Shown: positions 8,556-16,767 of the stretch, piece after piece
Position numbering within the stretch: the stretch's first letter is position 1
Layout: each line of letters begins with the position of its first letter
NCBI RefSeq assembly: GCF_001180205.1
Contig: NZ_CVSU01000095.1
Span: 1 to 45,667, forward strand
Direction: 5' to 3'
Source: Candidatus Pelagibacter communis
GTDB taxonomy: Bacteria > Pseudomonadota > Alphaproteobacteria > Pelagibacterales > Pelagibacteraceae
Length of the DNA: 45,667 bases
Translations under genes and position numbers: made by a program
Notes under the pieces: model-generated
Seen by the model: only the letters and a program-made list of their open reading frames with translations
Database searches by the model: none
Told to the model about the DNA's origin: nothing

Positions 8556-8576
8556 GAATTTTATAAATAGTATAAT
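8547..8576 (+). promoter_or_regulatory. Candidate sigma70 promoter of xsc
   Basis: TTAACA (8547-8552) and TATAAT (8571-8576) are separated by 18 nt. AGAGAGG (8585-8591) then lies 10 nt before the xsc ATG at 8602. The hexamers are close to consensus and well placed for a leader of about 20 nt that carries the ribosome site. Confidence 0.55.
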
Positions 8577-8601
8577 TACACTTTAGAGAGGTTCTAGTTT
8601 T

Positions 8602-10386
8602 ATGACAAAAATGACAACAGAAGAAGCTTTTGTAAAAGTTTTACAAATGCACGGTATTGAACATGCGTTTGGAATTATCGGTTCAGCCTTTATGCCAATT
8701 TCAGATATTTTTCCAGATGCAGGTATTACTTTCTGGGATGTCGCTCATGAAACAAATGGTGGTTTAATTGCTGATGGTTACACACGAGCTACTGGCAAAA
8801 TGTCAATGGTTATTGCTCAGAACGGACCTGGAATTACTGGATTAGTTACACCAATCAAAACAGCTTATTGGAATCATACTCCTCTTTTATTAGTTACACC
8901 TCAAGCAGCGAACAAAACAATGGGGCAAGGTGGATTTCAAGAAGTAGAGCAAATGAATTTGTTTAAAGACATGGTTTGTTATCAAGAAGAAGTAAGAGAC
9001 CCATCAAGAATGGCTGAAGTACTAAATAGAGTTATAGAAAAGGCTATAAGAGGATCAGCTCCAGCACAAATTAATGTTCCAAGAGATTATTGGTGTCAAG
9101 TAATTGATATCGATCTTCCTCCAATTGTAAGACTTGAAAGACAAGGAGGAGGAAATGATGCTGTAGCTAAAGCAGCTGACTTACTATCTAAAGCAAAGTT
9201 TCCAGTAATTTTATCAGGAGCAGGTGTTGTTATTGGAGGAGCTATAGAAGCTACAAAAAAACTTGCAGAAAAATTAGATTCACCTGTTTGTTCAGGTTAT
9301 CAACATAATGATAGTTTCCCAGGGAGCCATCCTTTAGCAGTTGGTCCTTTAGGATATAATGGATCAAAAGCTGCAATGGAATTAATTTCAAAAGCTGATG
9401 TAGTGCTAGCTTTGGGAACTAGATTAAATCCATTTTCGACTTTGCCTGGTTATGGAATTGATTATTGGCCAAAAAATGCAAACATCATTCAAGTTGATAT
9501 TAATCCTGACAGAATTGGTCTGACTAAAAAAGTTACTGTAGGAATAAGTGGTGATGCAAAATTAGTTGCTGAACAAATTTTTGAAAAATTATCTTCAAAT
9601 GCTGGTGACACTGACAGACAAGCTAGAAAAGACTTAATTCATCAAACTAAGTCAGCTTGGTTACAAAAGCTTTCAAGTTTAGATCATGAAGATGATGATG
9701 AGGGAACAGTCTGGAACAAAGAAGCAAGAGAAAGAGATGCAGATAGAATGTCACCAAGACAAGCTTGGAGAGCAATTCAAGCAGGAATGCCTGACGATGT
9801 AATTATATCAAGTGATATCGGAAACAATTGTGCGATAGGTAATGCTTACCCTACATTCGAAAAGCCAAGAAAATATTTAGCACCAGGTTTATTTGGTCCT
9901 TGTGGTTATGGTTTTCCATCAATATTGGGAGCAAAAATTGGTTGTCCGGATACTCCTGTTATTGGATTTGCTGGTGATGGTGCTTTTGGAATAAGCATGA
10001 ACGAAATGAGCTCATGTGCAAGGGAAGAGTGGCCTGCTATAACAATGGTTATTTTCAGAAATTATCAATGGGGTGCGGAAAAAAGAAATACGACACTTTG
10101 GTTTGATAATAACTTTGTTGGTACAGAATTAGATCCAGAATTAAGTTATGCTAAAGTTGCTGACGCATGTGGCTTAAAAGGTGTAACGGTTAGAACAATG
10201 GAAGAAACTACAAATGCAATCAAGCAATCTTGTGAGGATCAGAAGAAAGGAATTACAACATTTATTGAGGTAATTCTAAATCAAGAGCTTGGGGAACCAT
10301 TTAGAAGAGATGCTATGAAAAAACCAGTAAGAGTAGCTGGTATTAAAAAAGAAGATATGAAGAAGCAGCCTTCTTTAAATTCTTAA
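8602..10386 (+). CDS. xsc: Sulfoacetaldehyde acetyltransferase (ThDP enzyme)
   Basis: This 594-aa thiamine diphosphate enzyme converts sulfoacetaldehyde and phosphate into acetyl phosphate and sulfite. The ThDP glutamate is in DVAHETNGGLIADGYTRATG (E50). The N-terminal part reads as Xsc rather than acetolactate synthase (HAFGIIGSAFMPISDIFP; QGGFQEVEQMNLFKDM). The magnesium-ThDP motif begins at GDGAFG near residue 457, with NYQWGAEKRNTTLWF near residue 487. Length matches the family. It has a good AGAGAGG site and a consensus-like promoter, and is followed at 39 nt by a TauY-like gene. Acetyl phosphate would need Pta, which is not in the window. Confidence 0.95.
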   Translation: MTKMTTEEAFVKVLQMHGIEHAFGIIGSAFMPISDIFPDAGITFWDVAHETNGGLIADGYTRATGKMSMVIAQNGPGITGLVTPIKTAYWNHTPLLLVTPQAANKTMGQGGFQEVEQMNLFKDMVCYQEEVRDPSRMAEVLNRVIEKAIRGSAPAQINVPRDYWCQVIDIDLPPIVRLERQGGGNDAVAKAADLLSKAKFPVILSGAGVVIGGAIEATKKLAEKLDSPVCSGYQHNDSFPGSHPLAVGPLGYNGSKAAMELISKADVVLALGTRLNPFSTLPGYGIDYWPKNANIIQVDINPDRIGLTKKVTVGISGDAKLVAEQIFEKLSSNAGDTDRQARKDLIHQTKSAWLQKLSSLDHEDDDEGTVWNKEARERDADRMSPRQAWRAIQAGMPDDVIISSDIGNNCAIGNAYPTFEKPRKYLAPGLFGPCGYGFPSILGAKIGCPDTPVIGFAGDGAFGISMNEMSSCAREEWPAITMVIFRNYQWGAEKRNTTLWFDNNFVGTELDPELSYAKVADACGLKGVTVRTMEETTNAIKQSCEDQKKGITTFIEVILNQELGEPFRRDAMKKPVRVAGIKKEDMKKQPSLNS

Positions 10387-10425
10387 AATCTTTTAAATCA
10401 CAACCAATTATCGTAATCTTCTTTC

Positions 10426-11730
10426 ATGGATGTATTGAACGATAATAGCTGTAGCTGGGTTAATGATTTAAGTCCAAGGAATAACATTGTAACACTTACA
10501 TCTGATATAGATTCTGAATGGTTAATTGTAGGAGCGGGTTACACGGGATTATCTGCAGCAAGAAAATTAGGTCAACTTTACCCAAATCAAAAAATATTAT
10601 TAGTTGATGCTCAGCTAGCAGGCGAGGGTGCTAGCTCGAGAAACTCAGGATACTTGGTGGATACAACACTTAATGATGGTTTTACCTCTAATAAAGAATT
10701 AGATAATTATAAAAAAAAAGCAGACATCTATAAATTGGGAATAGATGTTATTAAAAAATTTATTAAAGAATATCAGGTAGATTGTGATTGGAATGAATGT
10801 GGAAAATATTTTGCATCATCAAAACAAGAAGATAGAGAAATATTAGAAAATTTTTCAGGTACCTTATCAAAACTAGGTTTTGAACACAATTTGTTATCAA
10901 ATAAAGAACTTAAAAAAAGATTAGGTACCAATTTTTACAATATTGCTCTTCATACAAAGGGGGGGATTTTATTACATCCGGGTAAATTGGTTAGAGCTAT
11001 GATTGACACATTACCTCAAAATGTAAATCTTTATGAAAATTCTTCATTATTAAATTGGAAAAAGAAAAATAGTAAAGTCATTTGTAAATTTAAAAATGGT
11101 TCAATTAAAACTAAAAAAATTATTTTTGCTACAAATGGGTTTCTAAAGTCATTAGGAATAAAATCAAATTATAATTTTCCACTTACTTTAACAGCTAGCA
11201 TGACTAGATCTTTAACTAAAGAAGAGTTTGAATCTATTGGTGAACCAAAAGAGTGGGGGGTATTACCTGTTAGACCAATGGGGGCCACTATCAGGATGAC
11301 TAAAGATAGAAGAATTTTAATTAGAAATACTGCAGAAGTTTTTAATCCTTATCAAATGTCTAAATCTGAATTAACCAAAAGATCATTGAAACAAAAGATT
11401 GGAATTAAAAAAAGATTTCCAGAATTACCGGATGATATTATTCAATTTTCTTGGTCAGGCATTGTTTCAAGAACAAGAAATAGTTCTCAAATTTTTGAAA
11501 AAATAGATGAAAATGTATTTGTAGCAGGTTGTTATAATGGCTCTGGTATTGGAGTTGGTACATTATTTGGAGAACAAATAGCAATCAAGGCAAGTAATGA
11601 AAACTCGAAAGAGATAGAAACTATTGAAGCAAGAAATAAACCCACTTGGCTTCCTCCTGATCCAATTTTAAGTTTAGGAGTTAGTGCTAGGTTGATTTAT
11701 GAACGTTTCAGAGCAAAATCTGAGATTTAG
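10426..11730 (+). CDS. FAD-dependent amine/amino acid oxidase, TauY-like
   Basis: This 434-aa DAO-fold flavoprotein has FAD motif LIVGAGYTGLSAARKLG (residues 33-49), a GASSRNSGY flavin loop near residue 66, and a C-terminal VFVAGCYNGSGIGVGTLFGEQIA (split here as VFVAGCYNGSG and IGVGTLFG) near residue 365. Relatives include taurine dehydrogenase large subunit TauY, gamma-glutamylputrescine oxidase and glycine/sarcosine oxidases. Lying 39 nt downstream of xsc on the same strand, it is most simply a taurine dehydrogenase giving sulfoacetaldehyde, but the small subunit TauX is absent from the window. Its TAG overlaps the stop of the convergent peptidase gene. Confidence 0.72.
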   Translation: MDVLNDNSCSWVNDLSPRNNIVTLTSDIDSEWLIVGAGYTGLSAARKLGQLYPNQKILLVDAQLAGEGASSRNSGYLVDTTLNDGFTSNKELDNYKKKADIYKLGIDVIKKFIKEYQVDCDWNECGKYFASSKQEDREILENFSGTLSKLGFEHNLLSNKELKKRLGTNFYNIALHTKGGILLHPGKLVRAMIDTLPQNVNLYENSSLLNWKKKNSKVICKFKNGSIKTKKIIFATNGFLKSLGIKSNYNFPLTLTASMTRSLTKEEFESIGEPKEWGVLPVRPMGATIRMTKDRRILIRNTAEVFNPYQMSKSELTKRSLKQKIGIKKRFPELPDDIIQFSWSGIVSRTRNSSQIFEKIDENVFVAGCYNGSGIGVGTLFGEQIAIKASNENSKEIETIEARNKPTWLPPDPILSLGVSARLIYERFRAKSEI

Positions 11731-12527
11731 TTTATAACTGACATTGGGTCCAGTCGTGTTTGAAACCAGTTAACCCTAAAGTCTAAGTGAGGTCCAGTTG
11801 ATCTTCCTGTTGATCCTACAGTTCCTATTATGTCTCCTTGATTTATCTGATCACCAACGGAGACTAATACATTTTCTAAATGAGAATATATTGTTGATAT
11901 CCCATGACCATGATCCATTATAACTGTGCCACCAGTATAGTATAAATCATCTTCAGCCATAGTAACGACACCTGAGCCAGAAGATTTAATCATCGTTCCT
12001 TGTTTAGCAGCAATATCTATTCCATAGTGAGGCCATCTTGGTTTACCATTTAAAATTCTTTGGCTACCATAAACACCACTGATTATTCCTTCAACTGGCA
12101 TGATAAATTTTTCTTTAAAAAATTGTAGGTCTGAATTAATTGCTCTTGCTTCTCCAATTGCATTATTTTCTTTTTTAATTCTTTTATAAACAGACTCAGG
12201 TGGAGTGACTTTACTTTCTGCCAAACCATCTATTCTTTGTATATTATATTTTCTCTTTAAAACTTTTTTTATAGTTATTGATTTTTTTCCATTAATAATT
12301 TTTGTAAATGTTAGGTTGTATTTTTGATCTCGATCTATACCAAAGACAAAAAAACCATCTTTTGAAACTTTTACCTCTTTTTTTCCAACCAAAATTTGAG
12401 CATTAGGGTTAGTTTTACCTAGTATAAAATGACCTTGTAGAAATTTACCTTGGAATTCAATAGCTTTTACTGGTGATATAAAAATTAAAAAAACAAAAAA
12501 AAGTCTATTAATTATTGAGCTGTCCAT
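11727..12527 (-). CDS. M23 (LytM-like) metallopeptidase, secreted
   Basis: I start the gene at ATG 12527 (266 aa) because it yields a proper signal peptide (IINRLFFVFLIFISPVKA) and a 16-nt overlap with the SDR stop. A start at 12590 would put 21 unlikely residues first. A beta-rich N-terminal domain precedes the peptidase domain. Zinc motif HYGID is near residue 167 and YSHLENVLV near 210. The usual HLH near the end is HLD (GPHLDFRVNW, about residue 247), a variant I recall in some proteobacterial M23 proteins. It probably cuts peptidoglycan cross-links in the periplasm. Confidence 0.87.
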   Translation of the reverse strand: MDSSIINRLFFVFLIFISPVKAIEFQGKFLQGHFILGKTNPNAQILVGKKEVKVSKDGFFVFGIDRDQKYNLTFTKIINGKKSITIKKVLKRKYNIQRIDGLAESKVTPPESVYKRIKKENNAIGEARAINSDLQFFKEKFIMPVEGIISGVYGSQRILNGKPRWPHYGIDIAAKQGTMIKSSGSGVVTMAEDDLYYTGGTVIMDHGHGISTIYSHLENVLVSVGDQINQGDIIGTVGSTGRSTGPHLDFRVNWFQTRLDPMSVIN

Positions 12528-13270
12528 CCACCATCTATAATTATTGATGTTCCAGTTATCATTGAAGATGCTGAGGATGCCAAAAAGCATACTGTTGTAG
12601 CAACATCACTTTCAGTAGCTGCTTTACCCATAGGAATATTTCCAAGAGCTAATTTTTTAAATTTTTTGTTTTTAAAAAAGTTTTTAACCATAGGTGTTTC
12701 AACAAAAGTAGGTGCTACTGTATTAACTCGGATATTTTTTTTTGCTAATTCTATACCCATTCCCTTAGTTAGTCCTTCTATTCCAAATTTTGTCATATTG
12801 TATACGTTTCTACCGCTCATACCAACGTGACCTAGTTGAGAAGACATATTTATAATTGAGCCAGGTCTTTTTTTATTTTTTAGCATCTTTTTTACGACAA
12901 GTTGTGCAACGTTAAATGCTGCTTTTAAATTTAAATCTACAAGGTAATTCATACTTTTTTGTTTAATTTTTTCAAAGGGCTCTGGTATATTAGTCCCTGC
13001 ATTGTTTACTAGCACATCAATAATTTTAATTTTTTCTAATTTTTGTTTTAAATCTTCATAATTCATTACATCGCACGAAACTTTAATAATTTTACCTTTA
13101 ACTTTTTTGATATCCTTTTCTAATTTATTAAGATCTGAGGATGTTCTGCTTAAAGCTATAACAGTTGCACCTGCTTCAGCTAATGCAATTGAACACGCTC
13201 TTCCAAGTCCTTTTCCTGCACCAGTAACTAAAGCATATTTGTTTTTAAGATTTATTTTTTGAAGATACAT
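12512..13270 (-). CDS. Short-chain dehydrogenase/reductase (FabG-like)
   Basis: This 252-aa classical SDR has the nucleotide-binding TGAGKGLG (residues 17-24), NNAG near 90, catalytic Ser in NMSSQ near 143, and the YNMTK motif (Tyr/Lys) near 158. The C-terminal ITGTSIIIDGGWTAQ is typical of FabG-like reductases and gluconate 5-dehydrogenases. The substrate cannot be read. Its start abuts the TerC-like gene stop (1-nt overlap at 13270), and it overlaps the peptidase start, so GMC oxidoreductase, TerC-like, SDR and peptidase genes form a tight minus-strand run. Confidence 0.9.
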   Translation of the reverse strand: MYLQKINLKNKYALVTGAGKGLGRACSIALAEAGATVIALSRTSSDLNKLEKDIKKVKGKIIKVSCDVMNYEDLKQKLEKIKIIDVLVNNAGTNIPEPFEKIKQKSMNYLVDLNLKAAFNVAQLVVKKMLKNKKRPGSIINMSSQLGHVGMSGRNVYNMTKFGIEGLTKGMGIELAKKNIRVNTVAPTFVETPMVKNFFKNKKFKKLALGNIPMGKAATESDVATTVCFLASSASSMITGTSIIIDGGWTAQ

Positions 13271-13863
13271 TAAAAGAATAATATTTTAATATCTGTGTAA
13301 ATCAACTCAACTGCTACAATTAAAATGGCTAATAATCCAAGCCAAGCTATCCATCTATATTTTTTAATCCATCCAGAAATTAAAGTTGCTGCTGTAGCCA
13401 TTAAAACAATTGATAAAACTAATCCAAAAACAAGAAGTCCATAATGTTCACCAGCTGCACCTGCTACACCCAGGACATTATCTAAACTCATGGTAAAATC
13501 AGCTAATAGAACAGTCCAAATAGCCTTTAAAAAACTAGAGCTATCTACTTTAATGTCTTCTTCGGTCTCCGAGCCTTTTATTACATCCACATAAAGTTTG
13601 TAAACAATATAAAGGAGCAGCAATCCTCCTATTAACCTCAAACCTGTAATTTGTAAAAGATATGCGGTAAGCAATGTTAAAATAATTCTTAAAATAACTG
13701 CACCACCAATTCCCCAGAAAATAACTTTTTTTCTTTGTTCTGGTGGAAATTTAGATGCAACCATTCCAATTATAATTGCATTGTCTCCAGCTAAAACTAA
13801 ATCAATAAGAATAATTTGAGTTAATATTGCTATTTGCTCCGGTGTAAAAAATTCTGCAAACAT
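13270..13863 (-). CDS. TerC/YjbE-family integral membrane protein
   Basis: This 197-aa protein has about six to seven membrane helices. The paired acidic motifs of TerC proteins are present: DLVLAGDNAIIIGM (residues 21-34) and ADFTMSLDNVLGVAGAA near residue 120, probably forming a divalent-cation path. YjbE-type members are linked to manganese or other metal export and, for a few, a metal riboswitch; none is seen here because the gene directly abuts its upstream neighbour (1-nt overlap at 13863). The role in this cell is therefore inferred only at family level. Confidence 0.88.
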   Translation of the reverse strand: MFAEFFTPEQIAILTQIILIDLVLAGDNAIIIGMVASKFPPEQRKKVIFWGIGGAVILRIILTLLTAYLLQITGLRLIGGLLLLYIVYKLYVDVIKGSETEEDIKVDSSSFLKAIWTVLLADFTMSLDNVLGVAGAAGEHYGLLVFGLVLSIVLMATAATLISGWIKKYRWIAWLGLLAILIVAVELIYTDIKILFF

Positions 13864-15458
13864 TATTGTTGTAGTATCATGTCTGCACCTTTTTCTGCAA
13901 TCATTATTGTTGGGGCATTTGTATTACCTGAAGTGATGTTTGGCATTATTGATGCATCTATAACTCTTAAATTATTAATACCCCTAACCTTAAGTTTTTC
14001 ATCTACTACAGACATTTCATCTTGACCCATTTTACAAGTTCCAACTGGGTGAAAAATAGTTTGAGCATAATTAGAGGCTTCTTTAACTAATTCCTCATCG
14101 TCATTTAAATGAATGCCAGGTCTGTATTCTTCTGGAGTGTATTTTTTGAAAGTTTTCGACTCCATTATAATTTTTCTAGTTAATTTAAGTCCTTTAGCTG
14201 CAATCATTCTATCGTGATCAGTTGATAGATAATTTTGTTTTATTTTTGCATAAGTTCTTGAGTCTTTATCAACAATGCTAACATGCCCTCTACTTGTTGG
14301 TCTGATATTTGAAACAGTAGGAGTGAATGCATGAAAATCGTGATTTTTTGTTGCTCCCAAAGTATCCATACTCATAGGTTGAACATGCCATTGTAAGTCT
14401 GGTAGTTCTAAAGATGGATCGCTTTTAGCAAACATACAAAGTTGACTAGCACCCATAGTCATTGGGCCGCTTCTTTTAAAAACGTATTCAAGGCCAATCA
14501 TTAAATTTCCAAATAAACTATTTATTTTTTTATTTAAGGATTTTAATCCATTAATTTTATAAATTGGTCTAAGCATTAAATGATCATGTAAGTTCTCTCC
14601 AACCCCATTTAAATTTTGCACCATATTAATCCCAAGATTTTTTAATTTTTCAGGATTTCCTATACCAGAAACTTGTAAAATTTGAGGAGATCCAATAGCT
14701 CCTGATGAAATAATAATTTCTTTATTTGCTTGTACTTTTTTTAATTCGTTTCCTTCCCAATACTCAACTTCCTTGGCAGTTTTATTTTCAAAATTTATTT
14801 TTTTAACATGTGAATTAGTTAAAATTTTTAAATTTTGTCTGCTCTTGATTGGGTTTAGATATCCAACAGCTGTACTACATCTAAAGCCATCTTTTTCTGT
14901 TACTTGGAAATAACCACAGCCATGGTTATCACCAGTATTAAAATCTTTTGTTTTTGGAATACCAAATTCTTCGGCAGCATTTTGAAATTCATCTAAAAGA
15001 GGCAGATGTATTCTTTGATCTGAAACAGATAAAGGACCTCCAACCCCATGAAACTCATCTTTTCCTCTTTCTTGGTTTTCTGCTTTGATGAAATAAGGCA
15101 AAACATCGTCCCATCCCCAACCTGTATTACCTAATTGTCTCCAAATATCATAATCTCTATGTTGACCTCTTATGTAAAGTAGACCATTTATAGAAGAACT
15201 ACCTCCTAAAGTTTTTCCTCTAGGATATCTGATGGAAATGTTGTTCATACTCTCATCAGGCTCCGTTTTGTAGCACCAGTCAGTCTTTGGATTATGCATT
15301 GTTTTGAAATAACCAACAGGAATATGTATCCAAGGATAATTATCCTTACCTCCAGCTTCAATTAATAGCACTTTGTTTGAAGGATTTTCAGACAACCTAT
15401 TAGCAAGCACGCATCCTGCAGATCCAGCTCCAAGAATTATAAAATCAAAATTATCCAT
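13863..15458 (-). CDS. GMC-family oxidoreductase (choline dehydrogenase-like)
   Basis: This 531-aa flavoprotein has FAD motif FIILGAGSAGCVLANRLSE (residues 6-24), GMC signature 1 in GKTLGGSSSINGLLYIRGQ near residue 80, signature 2 GAIGSPQILQVSGIG near 253, the active-site His of HPVGTCKMG near 467, and Asn of GNTNAPT near 512. Members oxidise alcohols such as choline or polyethylene glycol. It resembles BetA in length and motifs, but no betaine aldehyde dehydrogenase or choline transporter is adjacent, so I give no symbol. It is divergent from the TRAP transporter and heads the minus-strand run. Confidence 0.9.
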   Translation of the reverse strand: MDNFDFIILGAGSAGCVLANRLSENPSNKVLLIEAGGKDNYPWIHIPVGYFKTMHNPKTDWCYKTEPDESMNNISIRYPRGKTLGGSSSINGLLYIRGQHRDYDIWRQLGNTGWGWDDVLPYFIKAENQERGKDEFHGVGGPLSVSDQRIHLPLLDEFQNAAEEFGIPKTKDFNTGDNHGCGYFQVTEKDGFRCSTAVGYLNPIKSRQNLKILTNSHVKKINFENKTAKEVEYWEGNELKKVQANKEIIISSGAIGSPQILQVSGIGNPEKLKNLGINMVQNLNGVGENLHDHLMLRPIYKINGLKSLNKKINSLFGNLMIGLEYVFKRSGPMTMGASQLCMFAKSDPSLELPDLQWHVQPMSMDTLGATKNHDFHAFTPTVSNIRPTSRGHVSIVDKDSRTYAKIKQNYLSTDHDRMIAAKGLKLTRKIIMESKTFKKYTPEEYRPGIHLNDDEELVKEASNYAQTIFHPVGTCKMGQDEMSVVDEKLKVRGINNLRVIDASIMPNITSGNTNAPTIMIAEKGADMILQQ

Positions 15459-15604
15459 AAATTAGAACTCTTATAAATTAAATTTTTTTTATTTGTAATA
15501 TTTCTGTACACAAAAAAATTAAAATAATCCAATATTAGCACTTGTTTTAGATTTCATTCTTTGACAAGCTTTAATTTTTAAAAATATAGAGAGGGAAAAA
15601 CGAT

Positions 15605-16699
15605 ATGAAAAAAATCATTTCAATGTTATTTGCAGTTGCGATGGTATTTGGATTTATTTCAAATGCTAATGCTGCAAAAACACTAAAATGTCAGACAGTT
15701 CTTAACACTAAAGCTGACGAAGTTAAGATGTTAAAGGACTTTACTGATACAGTGACTGAATTAACTGGTGGATCTTTAAAATTCGAAATTTTACCTGCAG
15801 GAGCAGTTGTTGGAGTCAAAGAGACGCTTGATGCTGTTGACAAAGGTTTGATTGACTGTGGATTTGCATGGACTCACTATTGGTCAGGTGAACACCCTGC
15901 TGCAATGCTATTTGGTTCTCCAGTAGCTGGTGGTGGAATAGGTATAGATAATTTAGCGTTTTTATCTTGGTTCCAATATGGTGGTGGAAAAGCGCTTTAT
16001 GATCAATTATGGAAAGAGATGAACAGAGACATTAAAGGATTTATGCTTCAACCTGTTGGACCAGAGGCTTTAGGTTGGTTTCCAAAACCAATTAAAGATA
16101 TGGCTGACTTTAGAAAATATAAGTTCAGAACTCCTCCAGGAATTCCAGGACAAACTTATAAAGACATCGGTATAGCATCTGTTGCAATGGGAGGTGGAGA
16201 TATTCTACCAGCTTTAGAAGCAGGAACTATTGATGCTGCTGAATGGTGTTGTCCAAAACCAGACTTAACATTTGGTTTCCAAAAAGTTTTAAAGCACTAT
16301 TACTTACAAGGTTTACACCAAGTGGTGGTAAATGCTGACTTTTATATTACTGGAAAAACATATGATGCTATGACTGCACATGAGAAGAAGTCTCTTGAAG
16401 TTGCTGCGGATGCGTCTTTGATAAAATCTTTAAGTTATAGAATTTTATCAAATGGTGAAGCTTTACAAGAACTTACGACAAAACATGGAGTGATTTTAGA
16501 AGATACTCCATCTGACTACTTCACCGAGTATATGGCAGCTGCTAAAGCAACTTTGAACAAAAATGCTGAAAAAAATGCATTTTTCAAAGAAGTTTACGAC
16601 TCTATGAAAGTATTTGCTGATAAAGCAGTTCCTTTCTGGAGTGGTGCTCAAATGTCAAATGCGAAGCTAGGAATGGCTCACGCAGCGACATTAAAGTAA
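15605..16699 (+). CDS. TRAP transporter substrate-binding protein (DctP/TakP/FcbT1 type)
   Basis: This 364-aa periplasmic protein has a signal peptide (residues 1-23, cleavage after ANA). The fold signature includes PKPIKDMADFRKYKFRTPPG near residue 160 and ALEAGTIDAAEWCCPKPD near 204. The AEW region is where TakP/FcbT1-type proteins contact 2-oxo or other organic acids, so a small carboxylate is the likely ligand; its identity is unknown. A strong AGAGAGGGA ribosome site (15588-15596) precedes the ATG. A terminator hairpin follows, which should raise its transcript above that of the permeases. Confidence 0.92.
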   Translation: MKKIISMLFAVAMVFGFISNANAAKTLKCQTVLNTKADEVKMLKDFTDTVTELTGGSLKFEILPAGAVVGVKETLDAVDKGLIDCGFAWTHYWSGEHPAAMLFGSPVAGGGIGIDNLAFLSWFQYGGGKALYDQLWKEMNRDIKGFMLQPVGPEALGWFPKPIKDMADFRKYKFRTPPGIPGQTYKDIGIASVAMGGGDILPALEAGTIDAAEWCCPKPDLTFGFQKVLKHYYLQGLHQVVVNADFYITGKTYDAMTAHEKKSLEVAADASLIKSLSYRILSNGEALQELTTKHGVILEDTPSDYFTEYMAAAKATLNKNAEKNAFFKEVYDSMKVFADKAVPFWSGAQMSNAKLGMAHAATLK

Positions 16700-16718
16700 T
16701 CATTAAATAATTAGAATA

Positions 16719-16754
16719 TTAGAGCGGACTAATAAGTCCGCTCTAATTTTTTTT
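16719..16754 (+). terminator. Strong intrinsic terminator/attenuator after the TRAP binding-protein gene
   Basis: TTAGAGCGGACT (16719-16730), loop AATA, and AGTCCGCTCTAA (16735-16746) form a perfect 12-bp stem followed by eight T (16747-16754). It is the most GC-rich, best-formed terminator in the window. It lies inside a likely operon, between binding protein and permease genes, so partial read-through would set their expression ratio. Confidence 0.93.
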
Positions 16755-16767
16755 AATAAAAATTTCT

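Noticed and set aside
15561-15590. TTGACA, 18-nt spacer, TATAGA as promoter for the TRAP binding-protein gene
   Set aside because: The match looks good, but transcription would start near 15597, after the AGAGAGGGA ribosome site at 15588-15596, so the mRNA would lack it. The real promoter is probably further upstream.
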